A stretch of 64,000 nt of DNA, taken from CAVRUD01 sp963849635 (GTDB lineage: Bacteria; Chloroflexota; Chloroflexia; Thermomicrobiales; UBA6265). The stretch is taken from the NCBI GenBank assembly GCA_963849635.1, contig CAWKIA010000017.1, positions 1 to 64,000 on the forward strand, written 5' to 3'. Below are positions 1 to 8,386 of the stretch, piece by piece (the stretch's first letter is position 1; each line of letters starts with the position of its first letter). A program made the position numbers and the translations under genes. Below the pieces are notes generated by a model. That model made no database searches, was not told the origin of the DNA, and was given only the letters and a program-made list of their open reading frames with translations.

Positions 1-15
1 TGAGGTGATGATGTC

Positions 16-1601
16 GGGTGTGCCCCACGGAATTGCGTGGGGTTGGTGAGCGGCTGGGGTAAGCTGGGGGCCCGACCTGCCGAGCCGTGCCGAGGTGCCC
101 GCCATGGCCGACGACCCGATCCATCGCCAGCTTGCCGAGACCGCGCTGGCGGCCGACCTCCGCCTCTGGCGCCGTGCCCATCCGGACGCCACTCTGACCG
201 AGATCGAACAGGCCCTCGACGAGCGCCTGGATGCGGCGCGGGCGGGGCTGTTGGCCGAGGTCGCGGGTGATCTTCCCGACGAGGAGGAGCGGTGTCCGGA
301 CTGCGGGGCGCGGCTGGTGCGGCGCGGGGCGCGGACCCGAACGCTGCGGACCCGGGGCGACATCCCGCTGGAGCTCACCCGCCCCTATCTCCATTGCCCG
401 GCCTGCGGGGCCGGGCTTTCCCCCCCTCGATGAGCGATTGGGGCTGCTGCCCGGGAGCCCGCTGACGCCCTGGCTGGTCGCGGGCATCGTCCGGCTCGGC
501 GCATCCGTCCCCTTCGCCGAAGCGGCCCGGCTGCTGGCCCACTTCACCGGGGTGCGGGTCGGAGCAGAGACGGTGCGGCGGCTGACCGAAGCGGCTGGGG
601 CGGCGCAGGTGGCGGTGGAGACGGACGCCGTCGCAGCGCTGGAGCGGACGCTGCCGGACGGGCCGTGCGGACCGGCGGTGCAACTGCTGAGCGTCGACGG
701 GGCGATGGTGCCGCTGCGGGGCGGGGCCTGGGCCGAGGTCAAGACGCTGGCCGTGGGCGAGGTGGTGCCCGGCGCTGACGCCCCCCGGACGACGGCGCTG
801 TCGTACTTCTCGCGGCTCACCGACGCCGCGACGTTCGGGCGGTTGGCGACCGGGGAGACGCACCGCCGGGGCACGGCGACGGCGGGGACGGTGGTGGCCG
901 TCAATGATGGGGCGGCCTGGTGTCAGGGCTTCGTCGACCTGCACCGGCCCGATGCGGTGCGCGTCCTCGATTTCCCCCACGCGGTCGAACACCTCGGTCT
1001 CGTGGCGCAGGCGGTCTTCGGTCCCGGCACCGCGGCGGGCAGCGAGTGGCTGGGGCGGCAAGCCCATGCCCTGCGTCACGGGCAGGAGGACGCGGTGCTG
1101 GCGGCGCTGGCAGACTTGGTGGCGGGTGCCGGGCGGGGGACGGAGGCGCGCGACGTCGTGGCCGGGGTCGCGGGCTACCTGGGGGCCCGCCGGGAGCAGA
1201 TCCGCTACCAGGCCTTCGCCGCGGCCGGCTACCCGCTGGGCAGCGGCTGCGTCGAGAGCGCCAACAAGCTGGTGGTCGAAGCGCGGCTCAAGGGGGCGGG
1301 GATGCACTGGGCGCGGCCCAACGTCGACCCGCTGCTGGCGCTGCGGAGCTGCTGGCGAACGGCCGCTGGGACGACGAGTGGCCGGCGCTGTGGCGGCGCC
1401 TCCGCGCGACCCGCGCGCCGATCCAGCTCCCCCGGCCATCCGCCGCCTCGCCCCGCCCCGGCTCCCGCCCCACGACCACGTGCCGCTGCCCCGCCCTGCC
1501 GACGGCGTCCCCGGCCCAAAACCATCGTCAACGGCCGACCCACCCTCGCCCACCCCTGGAAGCGCCGCCTCGCCCGCCGCGCAAAACCGTGAGGCACACC
1601 C
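16..1601 (+). mobile_element. ISKra4-family insertion sequence with 9-bp target duplication
   Basis: The ends are 13-bp terminal inverted repeats, GGGTGTGCCCCAC at 16-28 and its counterpart at 1589-1601 with one mismatch. They are flanked by a perfect direct repeat GATGATGTC at 7-15 and 1602-1610, which reads as the target-site duplication. The 1,586-bp length and one large transposase reading region fit the ISKra4 family. The intact duplication means insertion was fairly recent and both ends are complete, even though the transposase is frameshifted. Family assignment comes from transposase motifs. Confidence 0.85.
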
Positions 1602-1606
1602 GATGA
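104..1606 (+). pseudogene. ISKra4-like DDE transposase, split by two frameshifts
   Basis: Start chosen at ATG 104, with GAGGTG 6 bases upstream. The first frame (to 433) carries a zinc-ribbon-like part with CPDCG and CPACG. A C7 run at about 419-426 moves the sense reading to the frame that holds LLSVDGAMVPL (first Asp), VLDFPHAVEHL (second Asp) and GSGCVESANK (Glu). Near 1350 the family-typical C-terminus NGRWDDEW continues in a third frame, whose stop at 1604-1606 lies just past the right end of the element. Some ISKra4 subgroups are thought to use programmed frameshifting between two ORFs, so the first shift could be natural. The second is more likely mutation or sequence error. Confidence 0.75.
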
Positions 1607-1628
1607 TGTCCATGCAGGTGCGCAATCC

Positions 1629-1646
1629 GAACGAGTGTTCTATACT
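1629..1646 (+). promoter_or_regulatory. LexA-like box overlapping a -10 element
   Basis: GAACGAGTGTTC at 1629-1640 is a near-perfect dyad. With the preceding C it matches the Gram-positive type SOS box CGAACRNRYGTTYC at all but the last position. It is followed directly by TATACT (1641-1646), a good -10 hexamer, so a repressor bound here would cover the promoter of the small gene at 1728. No convincing -35 is visible. The insertion element ends 28 bases upstream. Confidence 0.45.
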
Positions 1647-1727
1647 GTGGGTAGCGCGCTGGCACGTTGACCGTGCCGCGCCGGGCACGCGGGGAACACC
1701 TTACATCGCCAGCGACGGGATACGCCC

Positions 1728-1964
1728 ATGTTTGGACCGCGCCGCGTTCGTCACGATCTCGATGTTGTCCTGGTGACGCCTGCCCCCACCGGGCAGGGTG
1801 CTCCCTCCACCGCCCATGGCCGGGTGGTCGCCTGGGAGGACGGCCGCTGGGCGCTGCACCTGCCGGTGCGGGGCGAGTGGGTCGAGATCCGGGGCGACCG
1901 CTGGAGCGAGAGCCGTCCCCTCGCCCTGATGCTCCTCCAGGCCAGTGGTCTGGGGGCGGCCTGA
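1728..1964 (+). CDS. small hypothetical protein, possibly SOS-regulated
   Basis: 78 aa protein of unknown function, without signal peptide or membrane segment. The central part (HGRVVAWEDGRWALHL) looks like a short beta-rich domain. GGGATA sits about 10 bases before the ATG. It lies 82 bases downstream of a LexA-like box and -10 element, which suggests DNA-damage control, but no known SOS gene follows it. A long hairpin begins just after its stop codon and probably ends the transcript. Confidence 0.5.
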   Translation: MFGPRRVRHDLDVVLVTPAPTGQGAPSTAHGRVVAWEDGRWALHLPVRGEWVEIRGDRWSESRPLALMLLQASGLGAA

Positions 1965-1966
1965 GG

Positions 1967-2097
1967 CGGCAAGCCGGCAAGGCGGGTAGACGGGTAGGAA
2001 CGAAAAACAGCGAATATGCAGACGGGCGGAGAGGTTGCCTCTCCGCCCGTCTGCATACGTATCGTCCTTTCTTCCCGCCTTCCCGTCTTAGGCCGCA
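1967..2097. repeat. long imperfect palindrome with perfect 20-bp core hairpin
   Basis: The core stem pairs 2015-2034 with 2038-2057 perfectly (20 bp, loop TTG). Outside it, left-arm units resembling AAGGCGGGTAGACGGG pair imperfectly with right-arm CTTCCCGCCTTCCCGTCTT. The structure follows the 78 aa gene and can act as a terminator in either direction. Its CGGGAAG-type units recur in the cox1-cox3 gap (37116-37227) and ahead of cox2 (41289-41440). Confidence 0.8.
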
Positions 2098-2269
2098 AGG
2101 ACTTCCCCGGTGGCGTCGGCGGTGCAGTGGTTCTTCTCGGAGGCGCTCCGGCGGCAGGGCGATAGATGCCTCAAGGCGCGCTCGCGTAGGATACCCATAG
2201 TGTCAAAGTTCTCCGTGTCAGCCAGGGATTCGACGCCGGGCGAGCACGAGCGATGCGGGATGGTGAGCG

Positions 2270-2824
2270 ATGGCGACGACGGTAAAGCTCTACACGGGTG
2301 AGGATCTGGCGGCCATGCCGGGAGACGAGCCTTGGGAGCTGTGGGAAGGAGCGCTACGAAAGGTGCCGGGCGCGGGAGGAGAGGCGAGCGAGATCGCTGG
2401 GGATATCTTTGCGCTGATCCGGCCGTTCGTACGGTCCGCGAAGCTCGGCATGCTGACAACCGCCGACGGGACCTATTTCCTTGCGCGAAACCCAGACACT
2501 CTCGTCGTTCCCGACGTCGCGTTCGTCCGCTGGGATAGCCTACCCGGTCGCACGCGGCCGAAAGGATTCTGCCCCGTACCGCCGGATCTGGCGGTTGAGG
2601 TCGTGTCGCCGTCGGACACGGCCCGTGATGTCGACGCCAAGATGGCGCTCTACCGCCGGGCGAGCGTGCCACTCGTCTGGTGGATCTATCCCGAGCACCG
2701 CACAGTCGTCGTTTTTCGCGCGGGCCAGCAGGTAGCGGAGCTGCGCGAGGGCGACGAGCTCGACGGTGGAGACGTCCTCCCCGATTTCCGCCTTCCGGTT
2801 GCGGAGATCTTCGCGGAGGCGTAA
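2270..2824 (+). CDS. Uma2 family (DUF820) putative endonuclease
   Basis: 184 aa, the usual Uma2 length. The fold is that of PD-(D/E)xK nucleases. Visible hallmarks are VVPDVAF with Asp82, DLAVEVVSPSD with Glu110, and the later K124-x-x-LY helix. The family is abundant in Chloroflexota and Cyanobacteria. Its role is not settled, and links to mobile elements or DNA processing are inferred from the fold. No obvious partner gene is adjacent. Start is the ATG at 2270, preceded by GGGATGGTGAGCG. Confidence 0.85.
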   Translation: MATTVKLYTGEDLAAMPGDEPWELWEGALRKVPGAGGEASEIAGDIFALIRPFVRSAKLGMLTTADGTYFLARNPDTLVVPDVAFVRWDSLPGRTRPKGFCPVPPDLAVEVVSPSDTARDVDAKMALYRRASVPLVWWIYPEHRTVVVFRAGQQVAELREGDELDGGDVLPDFRLPVAEIFAEA

Positions 2825-3130
2825 CCAGTTGCCCGTCGATCAGCCCCTCAAGTGGGATGGTGAGGGTGCCGAATGGAACGCCCGGGGTCGCCGCGACGTT
2901 ATGTCCTTCATCTAGCCGTCGTCATCGCCGCCAGGCGACAGACAGCCGTCCTGGCGTCACGTGGAGGCCACCCGATGGTTGACCGACCGAACGACCCATC
3001 AGACGCACGAGCCGGCCATGTCGTCGCTCCGGCGGATCACGCCTCCGCCGTCCGGACCGCGTGGTCAGACCGGTCTGTGCAGACACTCCAGCATCCGCGA
3101 GGTCGCGGTGGAGCGGCTCGCGTTCGTCCC
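2825..3130. other. intergenic region, nothing recognised
   Basis: 306 bases between the Uma2 gene and the exported DUF4352 protein. The reading frame of the downstream gene stays open upstream to 2873, but that extension has no protein-like character and precedes the signal peptide. No hairpin or clear promoter was seen. Confidence 0.4.
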
Positions 3131-4291
3131 ATGCGGTGGACGGGCCGACTCCTCATCTTGGGGCTCCTTCTCGCCGTGATGGTGGGCCGAACCGGGGCGG
3201 TTTCAGCGCAGACTGATGGTGAGGATGCCCCGGCGGCGCTGCCGGGCATCGGCGATCCGGTCAGCTTCCCGGCGGGCGACGGCGGTGAGGGCATAGCGGC
3301 CGGGGGCGAGATCACGGTGACGGTTACCCAGGTCGTCGACCCCTTCGGCGCCTTCGGCAGCGGCTCGCCGCCGGAGGGCTCGCGCTTCGTCTACCTCGGC
3401 CTCCTCATTGCCAACGGCACGGACTTGCCCCTGGTGGTCGATCCGGCGACGCTGTTCGTGGTCGATGGAGATGGATTCACCTATCGTCCCTCCGACCGCT
3501 TCGGCGCGGCAACCCTGGATCAGGACGACGACAGCGACGATCAGGCAACTCCGGCCGACGACACCGTCGAGCCCGGCGGCGAGGTGACAGGCGGCGCGGT
3601 CTTCGCCGTCCCCGAGAGCGCAACCCTGGCCGCCGTCTACCACGATCCCGCGCCCGACCGCCTCATCCTGCTGGCGATCCTGAGCGGCGGGGCCACCGCA
3701 ACCGGCGACGAACCCGGGGATGACGGGGACGGCGCGGACGGAGCCGATGGAGCCGACGGCACTGACGGGCAGCCCGGTCAAGATGGTCAGGACGGTCAGG
3801 ACGGGGACAATGGGGGAGATGGCGGCGACGGCGGCGACGGAGGAGACAGCACGTCCGGGGCCGGACTCACGATCGCCGTGCCGGACGACGTCGACTGCGA
3901 CGCCTTCGCGCCCTACTACGACGAGCTCAACGAGCGCCTGAACGCCCTTGACGTGGCGGTCGGCAGCATCAACGACCTGGTCAGCACGATCACGAGCGAT
4001 CCGGAGGGTGCCGGCGAAACCATCGCCACCGCCGCCGGCGATGTCGCGACCCTGGCAGAGGAGCAGGCCGACGCCGATGTCCCGCCCGGCTTCGAGGAGC
4101 TGAACGACGCGACAGTGGAGATGTTCGAGTCCTTCGCCTCCGCGCTCGACAACCTGGCTACCGGCATGGCCTCATTCGACATGGTCGCGATCCAGGGCGT
4201 CACCGCCGAGATCGAGGCGGCCGGCGCCCAGAACGAGGAGGTCGTCGGGGTGGTCAACGCCATCGCCGAGGGCTGCGGGCTGGAGGTTTAG
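3131..4291 (+). CDS. exported DUF4352-like protein with collagen-like Gly/Asp spacer
   Basis: 386 aa from ATG 3131, chosen because a clean signal peptide follows (basic RWTGR, then LLILGLLLAVMVG, then VSAQ). Residues about 55-180 resemble the DUF4352 immunoglobulin-like fold (GEITVTVTQVVD, RFVYLGLLIANGT). A low-complexity spacer of DGADGADG and DGQDGQDG units follows (about residues 195-240). The last 140 residues form an acidic helical domain (DALDVAVGSIND, NAIAEGCGLEV). It is probably cell-surface. The in-frame collagen-like repeats may vary in number between strains. Function unknown. Confidence 0.7.
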   Translation: MRWTGRLLILGLLLAVMVGRTGAVSAQTDGEDAPAALPGIGDPVSFPAGDGGEGIAAGGEITVTVTQVVDPFGAFGSGSPPEGSRFVYLGLLIANGTDLPLVVDPATLFVVDGDGFTYRPSDRFGAATLDQDDDSDDQATPADDTVEPGGEVTGGAVFAVPESATLAAVYHDPAPDRLILLAILSGGATATGDEPGDDGDGADGADGADGTDGQPGQDGQDGQDGDNGGDGGDGGDGGDSTSGAGLTIAVPDDVDCDAFAPYYDELNERLNALDVAVGSINDLVSTITSDPEGAGETIATAAGDVATLAEEQADADVPPGFEELNDATVEMFESFASALDNLATGMASFDMVAIQGVTAEIEAAGAQNEEVVGVVNAIAEGCGLEV

Positions 4292-4475
4292 CCGGAGAAG
4301 TGTCGGAGCATTGCCGCTGAATGGTGAACGCCGTGTCAGGATGGGTGGCGCGGCCCGGGAGGCGCGGCGATGGTCACGGGTTCGTTGCCCGTCGCCGGAC
4401 ACCCCTCATTCGTGCGAGTCACTCGCGGCGTCTTGGTCGGTTGGTCCGGCAGCTTGATTGCGGGATGTTGATAGG

Positions 4476-4510
4476 GTCCCGCCCTCCGGTATTGAACCGG
4501 AGGGCGGGAC
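4476..4510. terminator. bidirectional hairpin terminator
   Basis: Perfect 15-bp stem (4476-4490 with 4496-4510, loop ATTGA) between the convergent DUF4352 and endolysin genes. It is GC-rich, with no strong U-tract on either side. Confidence 0.7.
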
Positions 4511-4544
4511 AGGATGGCCGGAGAGCGGTTCGTCCGGCCGGGCA

Positions 4545-5867
4545 CTACGCCGCCAGGACCCGAAGGGCTTCCTGGTCGTTCGGGCGCCACAGGACCAGGC
4601 CGTTGCGGAAGACGAAATAGCTGCGGGTATCGAAGATCTGGACGTCGACCAGGGCGGGATAGACACCAGTCCGGGCACCCTCGGCCAACCAGAGCTTCGA
4701 GACTTGGCCGTCCGGGTCGAAGCGGTAGACCTCCCCGTCCTTGGTCAGCGTGCCGAAGAGCAGTCCGGCGATCCCAGCGTCCATGCCTTCGGGGAAGCCA
4801 TTGGTGAACACGGCGGGCGCCTCGCCGTCCCCCGCGATCACCTCGCCGTCTCCGGCGATCACCGTGCCGACATTGGCGACGAACACCGGCCAGTAGCCCT
4901 CGTTCATCATGTGGTCGGGGCAGTGGTGGCGGTTCGGGTCGCCGGCGTTGTAGTCCCAGTGGCGGGTCACGTCGGCGGTGGTGCCTCCGTTGACCTTCAG
5001 CACGCCCCCACACAGCCACTCGGCGTTCCGCCGTGCCAACCGCTCGTCGCCGTCGGCGTTAATGCACAGCTCGCACGAGACGCCGGCCATATTGCCGGGT
5101 CCGTTGCCATCGGCAGCCTGCCATGTCACCTCGTTTAGGGGGATGAGCTGGATGACCTGGTGGTCGTCGACGACGAAATGGAACGAGATGTTCTCGGTCG
5201 TCAGGCCCATCAGGAATTGGTAGTGCATCTCGGCGTTGGCGCCAACGCTCGGGTTCCCGGTCTCGTGCTGGACCCACTTCCACGGAGAGCGGAGGGCGAT
5301 GCCGGGCCGCTGCGCGGTCTTCGACGCCGGGATGAGCTGTTGGACGATCGGGACGGGGCACTCGACCTGGATGGACCGGCCGGTCGTGGCGTCCATGAGG
5401 ACCGGGTAGCTGGGGTAGGTCATGGTGGTCTCCTTGGAAAATGCGGCGAGACGTTCGGTTACGACTTCGAGGTAGCGGGCTTCGTCGTTGCCGGCAGATG
5501 CCGGCGCGTACTCATGGATGAGTTCGGATAGGGTGGTCGTGCGGGCATAGACCCCCGACTTGTAGGTGGGATCAGTCAACCGCCTGCGCCACTCGGCGAA
5601 CGCGGCAGCCCAGTTCGGGAAGCGGGCGTACTGGCCGTCGACCATGAGGGCAAGCGGGTTCTTGAATCCGGCGTCGAAGCCGGTAACGGTGAAAAGCGTT
5701 CCGTGCTTGGTCTCGTGGAACGACATGGCCAGCGCCAGCCGCGTGTGTGGTCGGGCCGCCGCGTGAGCGGCTGCGGACTCCGCGAGAAGCGGAGATCCGA
5801 GCCGTTCGAGTTCAGCGACCCAATCGCCGATGGCCATGTCGCCGAGCGTGCGCCAGTCCGTGGACAT
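4545..5867 (-). CDS. endolysin-like N-acetylmuramoyl-L-alanine amidase
   Basis: 440 aa. The N-terminal half (residues 1-145) looks like a muramidase/glucosaminidase-type domain (LALAMSFHETKHGT, KNPLALMVDG). The middle (about 175-320) is an Amidase_2/PGRP domain with zinc-ligand motifs WVQHETGNPS, ISFHFVVDD and NRHHCPD, which cuts the amide between MurNAc and L-Ala. The C-terminal 120 residues are an unassigned beta-rich region. No signal peptide is visible, and a small holin-like membrane gene lies just upstream on the same strand, so a phage-type lysis pair is likely. A duplicated VIAGDGE motif occurs near residue 335. Confidence 0.8.
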   Translation of the reverse strand: MSTDWRTLGDMAIGDWVAELERLGSPLLAESAAAHAAARPHTRLALAMSFHETKHGTLFTVTGFDAGFKNPLALMVDGQYARFPNWAAAFAEWRRRLTDPTYKSGVYARTTTLSELIHEYAPASAGNDEARYLEVVTERLAAFSKETTMTYPSYPVLMDATTGRSIQVECPVPIVQQLIPASKTAQRPGIALRSPWKWVQHETGNPSVGANAEMHYQFLMGLTTENISFHFVVDDHQVIQLIPLNEVTWQAADGNGPGNMAGVSCELCINADGDERLARRNAEWLCGGVLKVNGGTTADVTRHWDYNAGDPNRHHCPDHMMNEGYWPVFVANVGTVIAGDGEVIAGDGEAPAVFTNGFPEGMDAGIAGLLFGTLTKDGEVYRFDPDGQVSKLWLAEGARTGVYPALVDVQIFDTRSYFVFRNGLVLWRPNDQEALRVLAA

Positions 5868-5954
5868 CCGTTGTCCTCCATTTCGATCTGCCGGCCGTGG
5901 CCGGCAGATCGTTCGTGTCGGCTGTGGGTTCTCCGAGCGTGCCCACGCTTCGAT

Positions 5955-6268
5955 CTATTGCGGCAGCGGCTGCCCCGATTTACCGGCGCCGCTCGCGGCC
6001 CCGAACTGGCCTTCTACCTTGGCGGCCGGAGAGACCTGGGTCCGGGTCACGAGGGCAGCAAGCATCGAGACCGCGGCGGTCGCGAACGCGAGGATGGCGC
6101 CTGTTGCTCAGCCGAAAAACTCGTGACGAAGGCGAAGAGCAGGACCAGACCGGCGTCCACGATCGCGGTGAGCGTGCCGACGACGAGCGCCGGCTCGCGG
6201 GCCGTGATGCCGGACCCAACGTTGAATGACGGGACGGGGTTCTGAGGGGGATGTGCGATCTCGCTCAT
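5955..6268 (-). pseudogene. holin-like small membrane protein, frameshifted
   Basis: Start at ATG 6268 with AAGGAAC upstream. The first frame encodes about 55 residues with one hydrophobic segment (GTLTAIVDAGLVLLFAFV) ending in SFSAEQQ. The natural continuation (AILAFATAAVSMLAAL, then TRTQVSPAAKVE) lies in another frame ending at 5955. GCGCC at about 6096-6101 would restore the frame if it read GCGGCC, so a single base appears lost. Two membrane segments and the QVSP tail fit actinophage-style holin-like proteins. It sits directly upstream of the endolysin. Loss, or a sequencing error, at one base would decide whether the pair works. Confidence 0.6.
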
Positions 6269-6388
6269 TTCATGTTCCTTCTGGTGTGTGACGAACGATG
6301 AGGTAGTTGGCGGTGGAACGGTGATTGTCGGCATAGGCGTCTTCCGGGATGACTCGCCGCCCTTCCTTGGGCGACGAGATGGCTGGAC

Positions 6389-6625
6389 TTAGGCTCTAAC
6401 CTCGGGGGTGGCTACCCACGTTCCCTCGGTGGGATGGGCGCTCAGGCCGCGGAGGGGCTGGTGCCGCACCTGGGCAAGCAGGGTGCGGACAAGCACCGCG
6501 GGGTTTAGCAGGCGAGCGCGTGGCGGACAGGCTGACCGAGCCTGGCGGAGGCGCGCGGCCTCATCCAAAAGTTCTTGGCGCCGAGCCTTTGCGTGAATCT
6601 CGTGCGTCGTCGGTGAGTTCAACAC
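6389..6625 (-). CDS. small hypothetical basic helical protein
   Basis: 78 aa from GTG 6625, chosen because AAAGGAG lies 6 bases upstream. The first half is a charged helix (THEIHAKARRQELLDEAARL) and the second is rich in Arg, Leu and Pro. Short proteins of this shape are common in Chloroflexota as unnamed ORFs. No function is known. It lies upstream of the holin/endolysin pair on the same strand, 120 bases away. Confidence 0.5.
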   Translation of the reverse strand: MLNSPTTHEIHAKARRQELLDEAARLRQARSACPPRARLLNPAVLVRTLLAQVRHQPLRGLSAHPTEGTWVATPEVRA

Positions 6626-6865
6626 CGGGGGCTCCTTTCTGCTGCCGTGACGACCGAATAGATCCCCTCGATGGGGATGAATCCATGGTCCGCCAGGACC
6701 GCCGATCGTCCCAGGACGTTTGCCCCCACATTGCCCCCACAATGCCCCCGTTCTCCCCAGATCGTGCGTAGGTGGGTCCCGCGACCGGAGGAAACCGACC
6801 AGGAGTGCCGCTTAAAGCCAGCACGTCGTGTACGGGGAGGTGGGGAGGGTGGCGGCAGGTGACCA

Positions 6866-6967
6866 ATGGCCAAGCCGCTGCTCCCCGACGACCGGTGGAC
6901 GATCATTGAACCGCTGGTGCCCGTCGGCCGCCCTCGCGGAGAGGACTCGACATCTCGGGCTGAGTGA
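6866..6967 (+). pseudogene. IS5-type transposase N-terminal remnant
   Basis: The frame starts MAKPLLPDDRWTIIEPLVP, which matches the DUF4096-like N-terminus of IS5/IS1647-type transposases, and stops after 33 codons. The rest of the element is missing, so this is a scar of an old insertion. Confidence 0.65.
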
Positions 6968-7027
6968 CGGAAGCTAGTTCAGTCGGCTGAAGACCGGCTC
7001 TGAGACGCGGTCGCGTGACGGGATGGC

Positions 7028-7360
7028 ATGAGCAGGGTAGAGATGATGGGCGAGCCGGGAACAACGCGACGGCAGGAGCGGCCTCTGCGGATGGAGAGCA
7101 GCCCGTGCGCCGGTCGCTCACCTGGCTCGCCGGCGTCTGAGCCCGCGTTGCCGATATCTCGGCGGTGCTCCGTTTGCGCCCAGGACCTGCATGAGCAGTA
7201 CGGCTGGTGCGAGAACTGCCGGGCGGCGTTCTGCACCACCTGTGGGTCGGCCCACTTCTGCATGCCGAGCTGCCGGGCGGCCGGCTGCCACGCGGGGCTG
7301 TGCGTCCGCCTGGTGCGCGATGGCGCCCTGGTGCCGAACTCCTGGGGGATGCGGGAATAG
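7028..7360 (+). CDS. Cys-rich putative zinc-binding protein
   Basis: 110 aa at most, and the start is uncertain. The C-terminal 60 residues hold regularly spaced cysteines and histidines (RCSVCAQDL, WCENCRAAFCTTC, HFCMPSC, GCHAGLC), suggesting two or three zinc ribbons. No enzyme domain is visible. It precedes the rhodanese by 69 bases on the same strand and may share its transcript. Confidence 0.5.
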   Translation: MSRVEMMGEPGTTRRQERPLRMESSPCAGRSPGSPASEPALPISRRCSVCAQDLHEQYGWCENCRAAFCTTCGSAHFCMPSCRAAGCHAGLCVRLVRDGALVPNSWGMRE

Positions 7361-7429
7361 GCGTCAGGCGTTTGGAATGCGGAAGGTTACCAGGAGCGAA
7401 AGAGTCGCCGTCGAAGGAGAGTCGCCCCG

Positions 7430-8386
7430 ATGTACCGTTCCCACCGCGGCCCGTCCCGCACATCGTCCCTCGTCCTGCTCCTTGTATCCCTGCTGGCTAC
7501 CCACATGTTTGGCCCAGATGTGGCCGTCCGCGCGGCCCAGGAGGCAACTCCAGACGCCATTGCCCGGGCTACGCCGGCGAGCGATGCGGCGGGCTATGCC
7601 CATCCGGAGTGGCTAGTCGATCCGGCGTGGATCATCGAGCACATGGCCGATCCCACGGTGCGGATCGTGGCCCTGACGCCGGCCGATGAGTTCGCCATGG
7701 GGCACATCCCGGGCGCGGCCCAGGTCGATTGGCCGGAGCTGGACGTGACCGACACCTCCGATCCGTCCATTGCCGCTTGGCAAGGGGAGATCGAAGGCAT
7801 CCTCACTCGCCTGGGACTCGCGACCGATCAGACGATTGTCATTTACGACGGCGGCACCCTCTACGCCGCCCGCCTCTGGTGGGTGCTGGAGCAGCTCGGC
7901 CACGCCGACAAGCGCATCCTCAACGGCGGCTTCCCCGCCTGGTCCGCGGCCGGCGCCCCAGTTGAAACCGGTGCGAGCGCCGCCTCCCCTGCCAGCACCC
8001 CCTACAAGGGCACCCCAAACCGGGCCGCCCTGGCTAACCTGACCGATGTCCAGACGGCCCTGGACGATCCCGAGACGGTGCTGGTCGATGTGCGCATGGC
8101 GGAGGAGTACGCCGCCGGCCACATCCCCGGCGCCGTCCACCTGCCTTTCCCGGAGAACGCGGCCGCGGCGGACCCGAAGGTGTGGAAGAGCGCGCCGGAA
8201 CTCCTGGCGATGTACGCGGCCCGCGGGGTTACGCCCGACAAGCACGTGATCCCCTACTGCACCAGCGGCGTCCGCTCCGCGGTGACCTACTTCACCCTCC
8301 GCCTACTCGGCTACCCCGATGTCCGCCTCTACACCGGCTCCTGGGCGGAATGGAGCAGCCACCCGGAACTGCCTGTGGAGAGGTGA
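7430..8386 (+). CDS. exported thiosulfate sulfurtransferase (two rhodanese domains)
   Basis: 318 aa with a signal peptide (SLVLLLVSLLATH). Two tandem rhodanese domains follow. The N-terminal one has an Asp (VIYDGG) where the catalytic Cys would be, as in the inactive first domain of the TST/SseA family. The second has the active loop YCTSGVRSA with Cys277. The second-domain signature GHIPGAVHLPF is intact. It would move sulfur from thiosulfate or 3-mercaptopyruvate to cyanide or a thiol acceptor, outside the membrane. Confidence 0.88.
   Translation: MYRSHRGPSRTSSLVLLLVSLLATHMFGPDVAVRAAQEATPDAIARATPASDAAGYAHPEWLVDPAWIIEHMADPTVRIVALTPADEFAMGHIPGAAQVDWPELDVTDTSDPSIAAWQGEIEGILTRLGLATDQTIVIYDGGTLYAARLWWVLEQLGHADKRILNGGFPAWSAAGAPVETGASAASPASTPYKGTPNRAALANLTDVQTALDDPETVLVDVRMAEEYAAGHIPGAVHLPFPENAAAADPKVWKSAPELLAMYAARGVTPDKHVIPYCTSGVRSAVTYFTLRLLGYPDVRLYTGSWAEWSSHPELPVER

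Noticed and set aside
375..1688. 437-codon minus-strand frame opposite the ISKra4 transposase
   Set aside because: A shadow of the transposase with Arg/Gly/Pro-rich translation. The plus strand has catalytic motifs.
2091..2199. 36-codon minus-strand ORF beside the hairpin (MGILRERALRHLSPC...)
   Set aside because: It has an acceptable start but no ribosome site or known match, and lies partly in the repeat arm. Evidence too weak for a gene call.
3203..3781. 192-codon minus-strand frame
   Set aside because: Shadow of the exported DUF4352 protein, which has a signal peptide and domain pattern.
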